From positions 62,001 to 126,000 of the forward strand of contig NZ_FNSI01000001.1 of the NCBI RefSeq assembly GCF_900104955.1: a stretch of DNA of 64,000 nt. Direction: 5' to 3'. Made by a program: the position numbers and the translations under genes. The notes under the pieces were generated by a model, which saw only the letters and a list, made by a program, of their open reading frames with translations, made no database searches and had not been told where the DNA came from. This DNA comes from Beijerinckia sp. 28-YEA-48. GTDB taxonomy: Bacteria; Pseudomonadota; Alphaproteobacteria; Rhizobiales; Beijerinckiaceae. Each line of letters opens with the position of its first letter. Position 1 is the stretch's first letter. Shown here in pieces: positions 27,705-38,235 of the stretch.

Positions 27705-29507
27705 ATGTCCCATTCGCAGCCGTTTCCTGAGGACAACATGCAAGATGTCGCTCCTCCCCCGCGTCGTCGTTCGATCCGCTCCTGGCTGGTGCCGTTCCTG
27801 CGCGGGGTGCTTGGCACCCGCATTGGCAAGAGTGGCTCGCGCGTCCGGCTGATCACCCTGGCGTTCACCGCGGTCTTCGTGTTTCTCGGTGGCAAGCTCA
27901 TTTGGCTTGGCATGAAGCCCGAGCAGAACGGTTTGAAGCGGGCGGCCACGGAAGCAAGCTCACGGGCGCGGCCCGATATTGTCGATCGTAACGGCGATAT
28001 TCTGGCGACCGACATCAAGATCGATTCCGTTTTCGCCGAACCGCGTCGCATCATCGATAAGGATGAAGCGGTGGAACTGCTCACCGCGGTTCTGCCCGAT
28101 GTGAACGCGCGCGAATTGCGGGACCGGCTTGGTTCGCGCAAAGGTTTCATCTGGGTCAAGCGCGGTATCACGCCCAAGGAGCGCGAAGAGGTGTTCCGCC
28201 TCGGCCTGCCGGGTGTTGGCTTTCTGCCGGAGAATAAACGCGTCTATCCAAACGGTCCGGTGGCTGCCCACGTGCTCGGCTTCACCAACACCGACAATAT
28301 CGGCATCGCTGGCGTCGAGAAATATATCGACGGCAACGGCCTTAACGATCTGGCCCTTGCTGGCCTGACGGCGCGTTCGAGCGATATGAAGCCGATCAAG
28401 CTGTCGCTCGACATCAAGGCCACTTATGCGGTGCGCGACGAGCTCGTCAGAGGCATCGAGAAATTCAAGGCCAAGGCGGCTGCTGCCGCGATCATGGACG
28501 TCAACACCGGCGAGGTCATCGCGATCGCCTCGGTGCCCGACTATGATCCGAACAATCCGGTCGATGCCTTGGAACCCAACCGCATCAACCGCATGACTGT
28601 CGGTGTGTTCGAAATGGGCTCGACCTTCAAGGCGCTGACCATGGCGATGGCGCTGGAAGCCCGCAAGGTCACGGTCAACACGAAGATCGATGCGCGTGGC
28701 GCCTTGCGCTACGGACGCTTCGCCATCAACGATTTCCATGCGCAAAACCGCGTGCTGTCGGTGTCGGAAGTCTTCACCTATTCGTCGAACGTCGGCACGG
28801 CCCGGATGGCCCTGATGATCGGCGTCGAGGGGCACAAGGCGTTCCTGCGCAAGATCGGCCAGCTCGATCGTATGCGCACCGAACTACCCGAAAGCGCCGA
28901 GCCGATCGTGCCGCGCAATTGGGGTGAGCTGAACACGATGACCATCGCCTTCGGCCATGGCCTGGCGGTCGCGCCCTTGCAGGCGATGATGGCGGTGTCG
29001 GCGCTGGTCAACGGCGGTCAGCTGATCAAGCCAACGTTCCTCATGCGCTCGGAACAGGAGGCGCGTGCCATCTCGCCGCAAGTGATCCGCCCTGACACTT
29101 CGGAAAGCATGCGCTATCTGATGCGCCTCAATGCGGAAGTTGGTTCGGCGCGCACGATCAACGTGCAGGGTTATTTCCCCGGCGGCAAAACGGGAACGGC
29201 GAACAAGGTTGTGAACGGACGCTATTCCAACGACCGTGTGTTCACCACGTTCACGGCGATCGCTCCGGCCGATAAGCCGAAATATCTGTTCCTGACCGTT
29301 TACGACGAACCCCAGGGCGTGCCGGAAACCGGCGGTGCGCGCACCGCCGCTTATAACGCCGGCGCCACGACCGGGCGTATTATCGAGCGCGTGACGCCGA
29401 TGCTCGGCCTGCCGCCGCGCGTGGCGACGCCGCAGATGTCGCAAGTCTTTCCGTCAGTGGCGCGTCTGGGCATTGGTCTGCCTTCAAGCGGGAGCGCCTG
29501 GCGGTGA
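27705..29507 (+). CDS. ftsI: penicillin-binding protein 3, septal transpeptidase FtsI
   Basis: Class B PBP of 600 residues that cross-links septal peptidoglycan. A membrane span (LITLAFTAVFVFLGGKLIWLG) at about 50-70 follows a basic cytoplasmic tail. The dimerisation domain starts RPDIVDRNGDILA. The transpeptidase has STFK (catalytic Ser about 306), SSN about 360 and KTGT about 494. The first ATG follows the ftsL stop by two bases. An internal ATG eleven codons later has a better site (GAGGAC), so the start could be 27738. Its end overlaps murE. Confidence 0.95.
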   Translation: MSHSQPFPEDNMQDVAPPPRRRSIRSWLVPFLRGVLGTRIGKSGSRVRLITLAFTAVFVFLGGKLIWLGMKPEQNGLKRAATEASSRARPDIVDRNGDILATDIKIDSVFAEPRRIIDKDEAVELLTAVLPDVNARELRDRLGSRKGFIWVKRGITPKEREEVFRLGLPGVGFLPENKRVYPNGPVAAHVLGFTNTDNIGIAGVEKYIDGNGLNDLALAGLTARSSDMKPIKLSLDIKATYAVRDELVRGIEKFKAKAAAAAIMDVNTGEVIAIASVPDYDPNNPVDALEPNRINRMTVGVFEMGSTFKALTMAMALEARKVTVNTKIDARGALRYGRFAINDFHAQNRVLSVSEVFTYSSNVGTARMALMIGVEGHKAFLRKIGQLDRMRTELPESAEPIVPRNWGELNTMTIAFGHGLAVAPLQAMMAVSALVNGGQLIKPTFLMRSEQEARAISPQVIRPDTSESMRYLMRLNAEVGSARTINVQGYFPGGKTGTANKVVNGRYSNDRVFTTFTAIAPADKPKYLFLTVYDEPQGVPETGGARTAAYNAGATTGRIIERVTPMLGLPPRVATPQMSQVFPSVARLGIGLPSSGSAWR

Positions 29508-30952
29508 GCAAGCTGCGCGATATTCTGCCGTCCGCCGCGATGCCGGATGGTGTCGCTGGTCGTGACGTTGCGGGATTGACCGCCGATAGCCGTGCCGTGC
29601 GCGCGGGTTTCGTGTTTTTCGCTGTCCCTGGCGTCAAGGCCGATGGGCTTAGCTTCGCGGCGCAGGCTCATGCCAATGGCGCTGTGGCGATCGTCTGCGA
29701 ACAGCTGCCGGAGACGCCGGTGGCCGGGGCCGTCTATGTAAAGGTCGCTGATGTGCGGGCAGCGCTGGCGCAAGCGGCGGCGCGGTTTTATGCGCGCCAG
29801 CCGGCCGTGATCGCCGCGATCACCGGTACCAGCGGCAAGACATCGACAGCCTCCTTCGTGCGCCAGATCTGGCAGAAGCTTGGTTTTCCGTCGGCGGCTC
29901 TGGGCACGACCGGTGTCGTGACCGCCGAGGGTGTCGCCTATGGATCGCTGACGACGCCTGATCCGATCACGCTGCACCAAGTGCTTGATCGCTTGGCCGG
30001 CGACGGCATCACCCATCTGGCCATGGAAGCCTCCTCGCACGGCCTCGAGCAGAAGCGTCTCGATGGTGTGCGTCTGGCAGCCGGCGCCTTCACCAATCTG
30101 TCGCGCGACCATCTCGACTATCATCCCGATATGGAAAGCTATCTGAAGGCGAAGCTGCGTCTCTTCGATACGCTGCTGGTTTCGAGACAGCCGGCGATCG
30201 TCGATATGGATGGCGAATATGGCGCGCGTGTCGCCGCTGCCTGCGCCGCAGCCGGCCTGCGGGTTTGCACGATCGGTCGTGCTGGCGAATTCATCCGTAT
30301 CGAGACCATTGAGGCCCAAGCCCTGTCGACACGCCTTGTCGTCAGTCACGATGGTCGTCGTTTCGACATCGCTCTGCCGCTGGCAGGTGACTTCATGGCA
30401 TCGAACGCGCTTGTCGCCGCAGCGATTTGTATCGCCACGGGCGGTAAGGCCGAGGACGTCTTTGCGGCTCTGGCGAGCCTCGAAGGCGCGCCGGGTCGGC
30501 TTGAACGGGTCGGCCAGCGCCACGGCGCGCCGATCTTCGTCGATTATGCCCATAAGCCCGATGCGCTGGAGAAAGTGCTGCAGGCGCTGCGGCCGCTGGC
30601 GCGCGGGCGGCTGGTCGCCGTCTTCGGTTGCGGTGGCGACCGCGATAGGGGTAAGCGTCCGATCATGGGCGCCATTGCGGTGAAATATGCCGATGTGGCG
30701 ATTGTCACCGACGACAATCCGCGTTCGGAAAATCCGGCAGCCATTCGGGCGGAAATTCTCGCCGCCGCGCCTGGCGCTCTTGAAATCGGCGATCGCGCCC
30801 AGGCGATCGCCCAAGCGGTTATGATGTTGAAGGAAGGCGATGTTCTGGTGATTGCCGGCAAGGGACATGAGACAGGTCAGATCGTTGGCGGCACGGTGTT
30901 GCCGTTCTCCGATCACGAGGCGGCGCGTCGCGCCCTGGCGGAGGCGGCTTGA
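29504..30952 (+). CDS. murE: UDP-MurNAc-tripeptide synthetase (meso-DAP adding)
   Basis: Adds meso-diaminopimelate to UDP-MurNAc-L-Ala-D-Glu. It is 482 residues. The ATP loop is GTSGKTST (Ser replaces the common Asn), and DHLDYH and the DNPR motif that selects meso-DAP over Lys are present. Translation starts at GTG overlapping the ftsI stop. The C-terminal domain has VIAGKGHETGQ, typical of MurE. It is part of the uninterrupted mraZ-murG run. Confidence 0.96.
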   Translation: MSKLRDILPSAAMPDGVAGRDVAGLTADSRAVRAGFVFFAVPGVKADGLSFAAQAHANGAVAIVCEQLPETPVAGAVYVKVADVRAALAQAAARFYARQPAVIAAITGTSGKTSTASFVRQIWQKLGFPSAALGTTGVVTAEGVAYGSLTTPDPITLHQVLDRLAGDGITHLAMEASSHGLEQKRLDGVRLAAGAFTNLSRDHLDYHPDMESYLKAKLRLFDTLLVSRQPAIVDMDGEYGARVAAACAAAGLRVCTIGRAGEFIRIETIEAQALSTRLVVSHDGRRFDIALPLAGDFMASNALVAAAICIATGGKAEDVFAALASLEGAPGRLERVGQRHGAPIFVDYAHKPDALEKVLQALRPLARGRLVAVFGCGGDRDRGKRPIMGAIAVKYADVAIVTDDNPRSENPAAIRAEILAAAPGALEIGDRAQAIAQAVMMLKEGDVLVIAGKGHETGQIVGGTVLPFSDHEAARRALAEAA

Positions 30953-32391
30953 TGGAGACGCCTGAACTGTGGTCCAGCCTTGGCCTGTTCGTCCCGCTGC
31001 AAGCGCGGATGTCGGGGACGATTCCGCACGGCGTGACGGGCATATCGATCGATACGCGTAGCCTGCAACCGGGTGATCTGTTCTTCGCCATCAAGGGCGA
31101 GAACAGCGACGGCCATGATTATGTGGCGATGGCCTTCGACAAAGGCGCGGCCGCGGCGGTAATCGACGAAGCGCATTCCAATGATCTGCGTGGGCTTGGG
31201 TCACTCTACGTGGTGAACGATGTTCTGCCGGCGATGGAGCGGCTTGGCCGCGCCGCGCGCGAGCGCAGCCCCGCCGGTATCGTTGCCGTCACCGGTTCGG
31301 TCGGCAAGACCAGCACCAAGGAAGCCTTGCGTGTGGCGCTGTCGCGCTTTGGCGAGACCCATGCCTCGGCGGCTTCCTACAACAATCATTGGGGCGTGCC
31401 GCTGACACTGGCGCGCATGCCGCGCGAAGCGCAATTCGGCGTCTTCGAAATCGGCATGAACCACGCGGGCGAGATCACGCCTTTGGTCGACATGGTGCGG
31501 CCGCATGTGGCGATCGTCACCACGGTTGCGCCGGTGCATCTGGAATATTTCGCCTCGATCGATGAAATCGCCGAAGCGAAAGCAGAAATTTTCGGCGGCC
31601 TCGAAGCCAATGGCGTGGCGATCATCCATCGCGACGTGGCTCAGTTCGATCTGCTCAATGCGCGCGCGCAAGCCGCGACAACGGGCAATGTTTGGAGCTT
31701 TGGCCTGCATGCCGAGGCCAACGCGCGGTTGATCTCCAGCGAGCGCGATGGCGATGGATCGCGGGTCCAGGCTCGCGTCCTTGGTCGGGACATTACTTAT
31801 TTCGTTGGCGCGCCGGGCGTGCATCTGGCGATGAATTCCCTGGCGGTGCTGCTGACGAGCCAAGCCTTCGGCCTCGAACTTGATGACGCGGCGGCGGCGA
31901 TGGCCAGCTTCTCGGCCCCAAGCGGGCGCGGACAGACGGTAACGCTGAACACGCCAGGCGGCGATGTCACGTTGATCGACGAAAGCTACAATGCCAATCC
32001 GACATCGATGCGCGCTGCCCTGGCGCTGCTCGGCCAGACGCCGGTGGCTTCGGGCGGCCGGCGCATCGCGATTTTGGGTGACATGCTGGAGTTGGGGACT
32101 GCATCGCCGGAACTGCATCGCGATCTTGCCGCCGATATCGAGGCTGCGGCGATCGATCTGGTCTTCGCCTCCGGCCCGATGATGAAACATTTGTTCGATG
32201 CCTTGCCGGAGCGGCTGCGTCAGCGCTGGTCGCCGACATCGGCTGGCCTGACCGACGCGGTTCTCGAAGCCGTTGGCGGCGGTGATGCGGTCATGATCAA
32301 GGGGTCGAACGGCAGCCGCATGGCGCCGATCGTCGCCGCACTTAAGGAGGCTCATGCGCCCAAGGCGCGGGGAGTTGACGCCACATGCTGA
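30952..32391 (+). CDS. murF: UDP-MurNAc-tripeptide D-alanyl-D-alanine ligase
   Basis: Adds D-Ala-D-Ala to complete the pentapeptide. It is 479 residues from the ATG that overlaps the murE stop (TGATG). The ATP loop is [11 protein letters not shown] near residue 112. [22 protein letters not shown] and [19 protein letters not shown] are MurF signatures. The end overlaps mraY by seven bases. Confidence 0.96.
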   Translation: METPELWSSLGLFVPLQARMSGTIPHGVTGISIDTRSLQPGDLFFAIKGENSDGHDYVAMAFDKGAAAAVIDEAHSNDLRGLGSLYVVNDVLPAMERLGRAARERSPAGIVAVTGSVGKTSTKEALRVALSRFGETHASAASYNNHWGVPLTLARMPREAQFGVFEIGMNHAGEITPLVDMVRPHVAIVTTVAPVHLEYFASIDEIAEAKAEIFGGLEANGVAIIHRDVAQFDLLNARAQAATTGNVWSFGLHAEANARLISSERDGDGSRVQARVLGRDITYFVGAPGVHLAMNSLAVLLTSQAFGLELDDAAAAMASFSAPSGRGQTVTLNTPGGDVTLIDESYNANPTSMRAALALLGQTPVASGGRRIAILGDMLELGTASPELHRDLAADIEAAAIDLVFASGPMMKHLFDALPERLRQRWSPTSAGLTDAVLEAVGGGDAVMIKGSNGSRMAPIVAALKEAHAPKARGVDATC

Positions 32392-33530
32392 CATTCCTGA
32401 CAGAGCTTTCGCCGCATCTTTCCGGGCTTAATCTCTTCCGTTACATCACCTTCCGCACGGCCGGCGCGACCGCGACCGCGCTGTTGTTTGTCTTTCTCTT
32501 CGGGCCGCGCATCATCGATGCGCTGCGCGCCAAGCAGGGCAAAGGGCAGCCGATCCGCGAGGACGGGCCGGAAGGGCATCTGCTGACGAAAAAAGGCACG
32601 CCGACCATGGGCGGCCTGATGATCCTGGCGGGCATGATCGTGTCCACGCTGCTCTGGGCCAATCCCAAGAGCGTCTATGTGTGGATCGTCCTGTTCGTCA
32701 CCGTCGGCTTTGGCGCCATCGGCTTCTACGACGACTATCTGAAGGTGACGAAGCAGTCGCATAAGGGCTTCTCCGGCCGTATGCGTCTTAGCGGTGAAGC
32801 CATCATCGGCATTTTCGCCTGCTATTTCCTGATGTGCGCCAGCGTGACGCCGCCGGTGAACACGATTGCCGATTTTTTCAACGCGTTTGGTGCGCCGTTC
32901 CGGGGCCAGGTGCCGGCGGCGCGGCTGTTCGTCCCCTTCGTCAATGAGTCGGTGATCTATTTCGGCTGGTTCTTCCTGGCCTTCGGCGCTTTCGTCATTA
33001 TCGCGGCCGGCAATGCGGTCAATCTGACCGACGGTCTCGATGGCCTCGCCATCGTGCCGGTGATGATCACGGCCGGCACTTTCGCGATGATCGCTTATCT
33101 CGCCGGCAATTCGATCTTCTCCTCCTATCTCGGTATTAATTTCGTGCCGGGCACCGGCGAACTGGCGGTGGTCTGCGGCGCGCTGATAGGTGCGGGCATC
33201 GGCTTCCTCTGGTTCAACGCGCCGCCGGCCCTGATCTTCATGGGCGACACTGGCTCCTTGGCCCTGGGCGGCGCGCTCGGCACCATCGCGGTGGCGGTCA
33301 AGCACGAGATCGTGCTCGTCGTCGTCGGCGGCCTCTTCGTCATGGAAGCGCTCTCCGTCATCATTCAGGTCGGCTATTTCAAGGCGACCGGCAAGCGCAT
33401 CTTCCTGATGGCGCCGTTCCATCACCATCTTGAAAAGATGGGCTGGAAGGAGCCGCAGATCGTCATCCGTCTCTGGATCATTTCCTTCGTGTTGGCCTTG
33501 GTCGGCCTCGCGACTCTGAAGGTAAGGTGA
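32385..33530 (+). CDS. mraY: phospho-MurNAc-pentapeptide transferase
   Basis: Integral membrane enzyme (381 residues, about ten spans) that moves phospho-MurNAc-pentapeptide to undecaprenyl phosphate, giving lipid I. Catalytic Asp residues lie in GFYDDYLK and in [10 protein letters not shown]. The [15 protein letters not shown] loop is the HHH signature. It starts inside the murF end. It is followed directly by ftsW: the murD gene that normally lies here is absent. Confidence 0.97.
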   Translation: MLTFLTELSPHLSGLNLFRYITFRTAGATATALLFVFLFGPRIIDALRAKQGKGQPIREDGPEGHLLTKKGTPTMGGLMILAGMIVSTLLWANPKSVYVWIVLFVTVGFGAIGFYDDYLKVTKQSHKGFSGRMRLSGEAIIGIFACYFLMCASVTPPVNTIADFFNAFGAPFRGQVPAARLFVPFVNESVIYFGWFFLAFGAFVIIAAGNAVNLTDGLDGLAIVPVMITAGTFAMIAYLAGNSIFSSYLGINFVPGTGELAVVCGALIGAGIGFLWFNAPPALIFMGDTGSLALGGALGTIAVAVKHEIVLVVVGGLFVMEALSVIIQVGYFKATGKRIFLMAPFHHHLEKMGWKEPQIVIRLWIISFVLALVGLATLKVR

Positions 33531-33535
33531 GCGCC

Positions 33536-34672
33536 ATGGCTTCACGCGCTGAACGCACATTCGTCTCGGATTGGTGGTGGACAGTCGATCGCTGGATCCT
33601 CGCCGCCATCACGATATTGATGGTGTCGGGCATCGTGTTGACCATGGCGGGCTCGCCCGCCGTTGCCGAGCGGCTCGGGTTGTCGACCTTCCACTTTGTC
33701 AACCGGCATCTCGTCTATCTCATTCCCACCACCGCGTTGATGGTGGCGACATCCTTCCTGTCGCCACGCATGGTGCGACGTGCGGCGCTCGTCGTTTTCA
33801 TCGTCGGCATGGTGCTGATCTTCGCCGGCCTACAATTCGGCGCCGAGATCAAGGGCGCGCGTCGTTGGATTTTCGGTATTCAGCCGTCGGAATTCGTCAA
33901 GCCGGCCTTTGTCGTGTTGGCCGCCTGGGCCTTCGCCGAGGGCGCGCAGCGCAAGGAGATGCCGGGCACCTTCATGGCGCTGTTGCTGTTGCCGATCACC
34001 ATCGTGCCGCTGATGTTGCAGCCAGACTTTGGCCAGACCATGCTGATCTCGCTGGTCTGGGCCGGTCTCTTCTTCATGGCCGGGTTGCATTGGTTCTGGG
34101 TGGCGGGCATCGGCGGCCTTGGTGTCAGTGGTGTCTTCTTCGCCTACAAGACCTTGCCGCACGTCAGGCTGCGCATCGACAAGTTCCTTGATCCGCCGGC
34201 GGCGGCCGCCAATGGCGGGCCGAGCGCGACCTTCCAGAGCGATACGGCGGTGGAAAGCATCATCAACGGCGGCTGGTTCGGGCGCGGCCCGGGCGAAGGC
34301 ACCGTCAAGCGCATCCTGCCGGACTCCCATACCGACTTCATTTTCGCTGTCACCGGCGAGGAATTCGGCATCATCTTTTGTATTTTCCTGTTGTCGGTGT
34401 TCGCCTTCATCGTCCTGCGTGGCCTGGTCATCTCGTCGCGCAACGAGGATGGGTTCTGCCGTTTCGCCACGGCCGGGCTTGTCATGTTGTTTGGCCTGCA
34501 AGCGATCATCAATATGGCGGTGAACCTGCATGTGATCCCGCCCAAGGGCATGACCTTGCCGTTCATTTCCTACGGTGGCTCCTCGCTTCTGTCGTTGGCG
34601 CTGACCATGGGCTTCCTGATCGCGGTGACGCGGCGGCGGCCTCGCTCGGAGATCGCGGAGCGTCTGCACTGA
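33536..34672 (+). CDS. ftsW: septal glycosyltransferase FtsW
   Basis: SEDS family glycan polymerase of 378 residues with ten predicted spans, working with FtsI at the septum. Family motifs include KGARRWIF, QPSEFVKPA, LQPDFGQTM and the C-terminal PPKGMTLPFISYGGSS. The ATG with AAGGTGAG upstream was chosen; a GTG nine bases earlier overlaps the mraY stop. Its stop overlaps the murG start (TGATG). Confidence 0.95.
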   Translation: MASRAERTFVSDWWWTVDRWILAAITILMVSGIVLTMAGSPAVAERLGLSTFHFVNRHLVYLIPTTALMVATSFLSPRMVRRAALVVFIVGMVLIFAGLQFGAEIKGARRWIFGIQPSEFVKPAFVVLAAWAFAEGAQRKEMPGTFMALLLLPITIVPLMLQPDFGQTMLISLVWAGLFFMAGLHWFWVAGIGGLGVSGVFFAYKTLPHVRLRIDKFLDPPAAAANGGPSATFQSDTAVESIINGGWFGRGPGEGTVKRILPDSHTDFIFAVTGEEFGIIFCIFLLSVFAFIVLRGLVISSRNEDGFCRFATAGLVMLFGLQAIINMAVNLHVIPPKGMTLPFISYGGSSLLSLALTMGFLIAVTRRRPRSEIAERLH

Positions 34673-35769
34673 TGGCATCCGACAGAGCTATTTTCGTGGC
34701 CGCCGGGGGAACCGGCGGCCATCTGTTTCCAGCCGAAGCATTGAGCGCCGAACTCACGGCGCGCGGCTATGCAGTTGAACTCGTCACCGACACACGGGCG
34801 CTGAAATTCGGCGCTAATTTTCCAGCGCGCGCGATCCATGGCGTGCGTGCGGCGACGCCCACCGGCGGCTCCCTCATCTCGAAAGCCTCGGCGGCGCTGC
34901 AGCTGGGTCTCGGCGTCATCGCGGCGCGTTCTCTGATCGGCAAAGTGAAACCGCTCTGCGTCGTCGGCTTTGGCGGTTATCCGACCGTGCCGCCGGTGTT
35001 GGCCGCCAGCATGCTGGGCGTGCCGACCATTCTGCACGAGCAGAATGCGGTGATGGGCCGGGCCAATCGGTTCATGGCCAAGCGGGTGACCCGCATCGCC
35101 ACCGGCTTTCAGTCGCTGGGCGGCGTCGCGCCGGCGCTGCTGGCGAAAACTGTGCATACCGGCAATCCGGTGCGCCCGGCAGTGATCGCGGCGGCGCAAA
35201 TTCCGTTTCCGGCAGCGGACGGTTCTTTGCGTCTTCTCGTCACAGGCGGTTCGCAGGGCGCGCGCGTCATGTCGGACGTGGTGCCAGCGGCCATCGCTTT
35301 GTTGCCGGCGGAACAGCGGGCCCGGCTCCTGGTGACGCAGCAGGCGCGGGGCGAGGACGAGGCGCGGGTGCGCGAGGCCTATGGCAAACTGGGCTTTGCC
35401 GCCGAAGTGGCGCCGTTTTTCAAGGATCTGCCCGAACGGATGGCCCGTTCGCATATCATTATCGGCCGCTCGGGCGCTTCCACGGTGTCGGAACTGGCGG
35501 TGATCGGCCGGCCCAGCATTCTGGTGCCCTTTCCCTTCGCGCTCGATCAGGACCAGGCCGCCAATGCCGAGCATTTGCGGGCGACTGGGGCCGCTCAGGT
35601 GGTGCCGCAGCCGCAATTTACCCCGGAATGGCTGGCTGAGGCGCTGCGGAGCGCGCTTGATGACCCGCAGGGGTTGACGCGGCGGGCGCAAGAGGCCAAG
35701 AGCGCCGGAATCCCCGACGCAGCCGCGCGTCTCGCCAATCTCGTTTTGGAGACGATACGGGCGGCCTAG
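34672..35769 (+). CDS. murG: UDP-GlcNAc transferase MurG
   Basis: Peripheral membrane GT-B enzyme of 365 residues that makes lipid II. The N-terminal [13 protein letters not shown] loop, [25 protein letters not shown] and [22 protein letters not shown] are diagnostic. It ends the first run of overlapping dcw genes. Its stop codon TAG is the first triplet of a bipartite hairpin repeat, which separates it from murC by about 120 bases. Confidence 0.96.
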   Translation: MASDRAIFVAAGGTGGHLFPAEALSAELTARGYAVELVTDTRALKFGANFPARAIHGVRAATPTGGSLISKASAALQLGLGVIAARSLIGKVKPLCVVGFGGYPTVPPVLAASMLGVPTILHEQNAVMGRANRFMAKRVTRIATGFQSLGGVAPALLAKTVHTGNPVRPAVIAAAQIPFPAADGSLRLLVTGGSQGARVMSDVVPAAIALLPAEQRARLLVTQQARGEDEARVREAYGKLGFAAEVAPFFKDLPERMARSHIIIGRSGASTVSELAVIGRPSILVPFPFALDQDQAANAEHLRATGAAQVVPQPQFTPEWLAEALRSALDDPQGLTRRAQEAKSAGIPDAAARLANLVLETIRAA

Positions 35770-35867
35770 AGCAAATCGCGTTTCGGTCGAAATGCGATTT
35801 TGCCCTAGAGTATTTTATTTTGACGCGCCTTCATGGCGTTCGGCAGTTCCGCCGAACTGTGAAACGC
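35767..35867 (+). repeat. bipartite hairpin repeat, full copy, supplies the murG stop codon
   Basis: TAGAGCAAATCGCGTTTC-GGTC-GAAATGCGATTTTGC forms hairpin 1. A linker with TTATTTTGACGCGCCTTC follows. GTTCGGCAGTTCCGCCGAAC forms hairpin 2, then GTGAAACGC. The first TAG is the murG stop. The T-rich 3' arm of hairpin 1 could end transcription. Confidence 0.9.
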
Positions 35868-35887
35868 ACCAACGCCAGAGTCTCCGA

Positions 35888-37291
35888 ATGAAACTGCCTC
35901 GCGAACTTGGTCCGATTCATTTTGTCGGCATCGGCGGTATCGGCATGTCGGGCATTGCCGAAGTGCTGCTCAATCAAGGCTATGCGGTACAGGGCTCGGA
36001 TGCGAGCGAGAACGCCAATGTGCAGCGCCTGCGCGAGCGCGGCGCCCAGGTCTTCGTTGGCCATAACGCCGACAATCTCGGCAAGGCGGAAGTGCTCGTC
36101 GTGTCGACGGCGATCCGCCGCGACAATCCTGAACTGGTCGCGGCGCGTGAGAACCGTATTCCCGTGGTGCGGCGCGCCGAAATGCTGGCCGAGCTGATGC
36201 GCCTGAAGCGCTCCGTGGCGGTGGCTGGCACCCATGGCAAGACGACGACCACGTCGATCATCGCCACATTGCTGGATGGCGGCGGTCTCGACCCCACGGT
36301 CGTCAACGGCGGCATCATCAATGCCTATGGCACCAATGCACGGCTTGGCACCGGCGAATGGATGGTCGTTGAAGCGGACGAAAGCGACGGCACATTCCTC
36401 AAACTTCCCGCTGACGTAGCGGTTGTTACCAATATCGATGCCGAGCATCTCGATCACTTCAAGACCTTCGATGCGGTCAAGGACGCGTTCCGCGCACTGG
36501 TGGAGAACCTGCCGTTTTATGGTTTCGCGGTGATGTGCCTCGACCATCCGACGGTGCAGGAACTGGTTGGCCGGGTCGAAGACCGGCGTGTCATTACCTA
36601 TGGCATGAATCCGCAAGCCGACGTGCGCCTGCTCGACGTCGATCTTTCCGGCGGCGCATCGCGCTTCAACGTGCTGGTGCGCGACCGCAAGACGTCGAAG
36701 GCGACCTATCTGGAAAATCTGGTGATGCCGATGCCGGGCCATCACAATGCACTTAATGCCACGGCTGCTATCGCGGTGGCTTATGAACTGGGCGTTCCGC
36801 CCGAGACGATCGTCAAGGCGCTGGGCGCCTTCGGCGGCGTCAAGCGCCGTTTCACTAAGACCGGTGAATGGAATGGCGCGCAGATTTTCGACGATTACGG
36901 CCATCATCCTGTCGAGATCGCCGCCGTGTTGAGCGCCGCCCGGGCGTCGACGAAGGGCAAGGTCATCGCCGTCGTGCAGCCGCATCGCTACAGCCGCCTG
37001 CAATCGCTGTTCAATGATTTCGCCACCTGTCTCAACGATGCCGACGATGTCATCATCGCCGATGTCTATGCCGCCGGCGAGAAGCCGATCGAGGGCGCCG
37101 ACAAGACTGCCCTTGTCGCGGCCGCGCGCGCCCATGGCCATCGCAATGCCATCGCGCTTGAATCGCCCGAGAAACTTGCCGACATGATCGCGGGCCTTGC
37201 GGGGCCCGGCGATTACGTGGTGCTGCTCGGGGCCGGCAACATCACCCAATGGGCGGCAGCCTTGCCGGCGGAACTGGCGGCCCGCAAATGA
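35888..37291 (+). CDS. murC: UDP-N-acetylmuramate-L-alanine ligase
   Basis: First amino-acid ligase of the peptidoglycan stem, 467 residues. The N-terminal [16 protein letters not shown] binds UDP-MurNAc, [10 protein letters not shown] is the ATP loop, and [14 protein letters not shown] and VQPHRYSR mark the C-terminal domain. The start was set at the ATG giving the usual MKLP N-terminus, although its ribosome site is weak. It begins the second run of dcw genes, and its stop overlaps murB (ATGA). Confidence 0.96.
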   Translation: MKLPRELGPIHFVGIGGIGMSGIAEVLLNQGYAVQGSDASENANVQRLRERGAQVFVGHNADNLGKAEVLVVSTAIRRDNPELVAARENRIPVVRRAEMLAELMRLKRSVAVAGTHGKTTTTSIIATLLDGGGLDPTVVNGGIINAYGTNARLGTGEWMVVEADESDGTFLKLPADVAVVTNIDAEHLDHFKTFDAVKDAFRALVENLPFYGFAVMCLDHPTVQELVGRVEDRRVITYGMNPQADVRLLDVDLSGGASRFNVLVRDRKTSKATYLENLVMPMPGHHNALNATAAIAVAYELGVPPETIVKALGAFGGVKRRFTKTGEWNGAQIFDDYGHHPVEIAAVLSAARASTKGKVIAVVQPHRYSRLQSLFNDFATCLNDADDVIIADVYAAGEKPIEGADKTALVAAARAHGHRNAIALESPEKLADMIAGLAGPGDYVVLLGAGNITQWAAALPAELAARK

Positions 37292-38235
37292 CCATTTTCA
37301 ACGACATCACCGCCGATATTCGCGCCCGTGTTCCTGGGCTGCGCGGCAAGCTCGTGGCCAATCACCCGCTGGGACCAAACACGTGGTTTCGCGTTGGCGG
37401 TGCGGCACAGGTTCTATTCGTGCCTGCCGATGAAGATGATCTGGCGGCGCTGCTGAAAGCCTTGCCAGCCGAGATCCCGGTGACGGCGATCGGCCTGGCC
37501 TCCAATCTCATCGTGCGCGACGGCGGTGTCGAGGGCGTGGTCGTGCGTCTCACCGGCAAGGCCTTTGGCGAGGTGACGGTGCTCGACAGCCATCGACTGC
37601 GGGCTGGCACCGGCGTGCCGGATATGCGGCTTGCCCGTGCGGCGGCTGAAGCCGGGATCGACGGCCTGGCGTTTTATCGCGGCATTCCAGGTTCCGTTGG
37701 CGGCGCCTTGCGCATGAACGCCGGCGCCCATGGGGGCGAAACGACCGATGTGCTGGTCGAGGCACGCGGCGTCGATCGCCAGGGCAACATCCGCACCTTC
37801 AGCCATGCCGACATGGGTTTTTCCTATCGGCACAGCGATGTGCCGGAAGACATCATCTTTACCAGCGCGGTGTTTCAGGGCCGGCCTGGCCGTCCTGAAG
37901 ATATTGTCGTCGAGATGGAACGCATCACGGCGGCGCGCGAAGCCTCGCAACCGATCCGTGAAAAAACCGGCGGATCGACGTTTGCCAATCCAAAGCCGCA
38001 AAGCGCGTGGAAAGTCATCGACGCAGCGGGCTGCCGTGGACTGACGATGGGCGATGCGCAGGTCAGCGAAATGCATTGCAACTTCCTCATCAATCGTGGA
38101 TGTGCGACCGCGGCCGATATCGAAGGCCTCGGTGAAGAGGTGCGGCGGCGGGTGAAAGAACAATCCGGCGTCGAGTTGCGTTGGGAAATCCGCCGGATCG
38201 GCGTTGCCGCGGCGGGCGTGGAGAACATTACATGA
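37288..38235 (+). CDS. murB: UDP-N-acetylenolpyruvoylglucosamine reductase
   Basis: FAD enzyme that reduces UDP-GlcNAc-enolpyruvate to UDP-MurNAc. It is 315 residues, type II-like. [47 protein letters not shown] and the catalytic Ser region GGSTFANP are present. Its start overlaps murC and its end overlaps the cupin gene, both by four bases. Confidence 0.96.
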   Translation: MTIFNDITADIRARVPGLRGKLVANHPLGPNTWFRVGGAAQVLFVPADEDDLAALLKALPAEIPVTAIGLASNLIVRDGGVEGVVVRLTGKAFGEVTVLDSHRLRAGTGVPDMRLARAAAEAGIDGLAFYRGIPGSVGGALRMNAGAHGGETTDVLVEARGVDRQGNIRTFSHADMGFSYRHSDVPEDIIFTSAVFQGRPGRPEDIVVEMERITAAREASQPIREKTGGSTFANPKPQSAWKVIDAAGCRGLTMGDAQVSEMHCNFLINRGCATAADIEGLGEEVRRRVKEQSGVELRWEIRRIGVAAAGVENIT

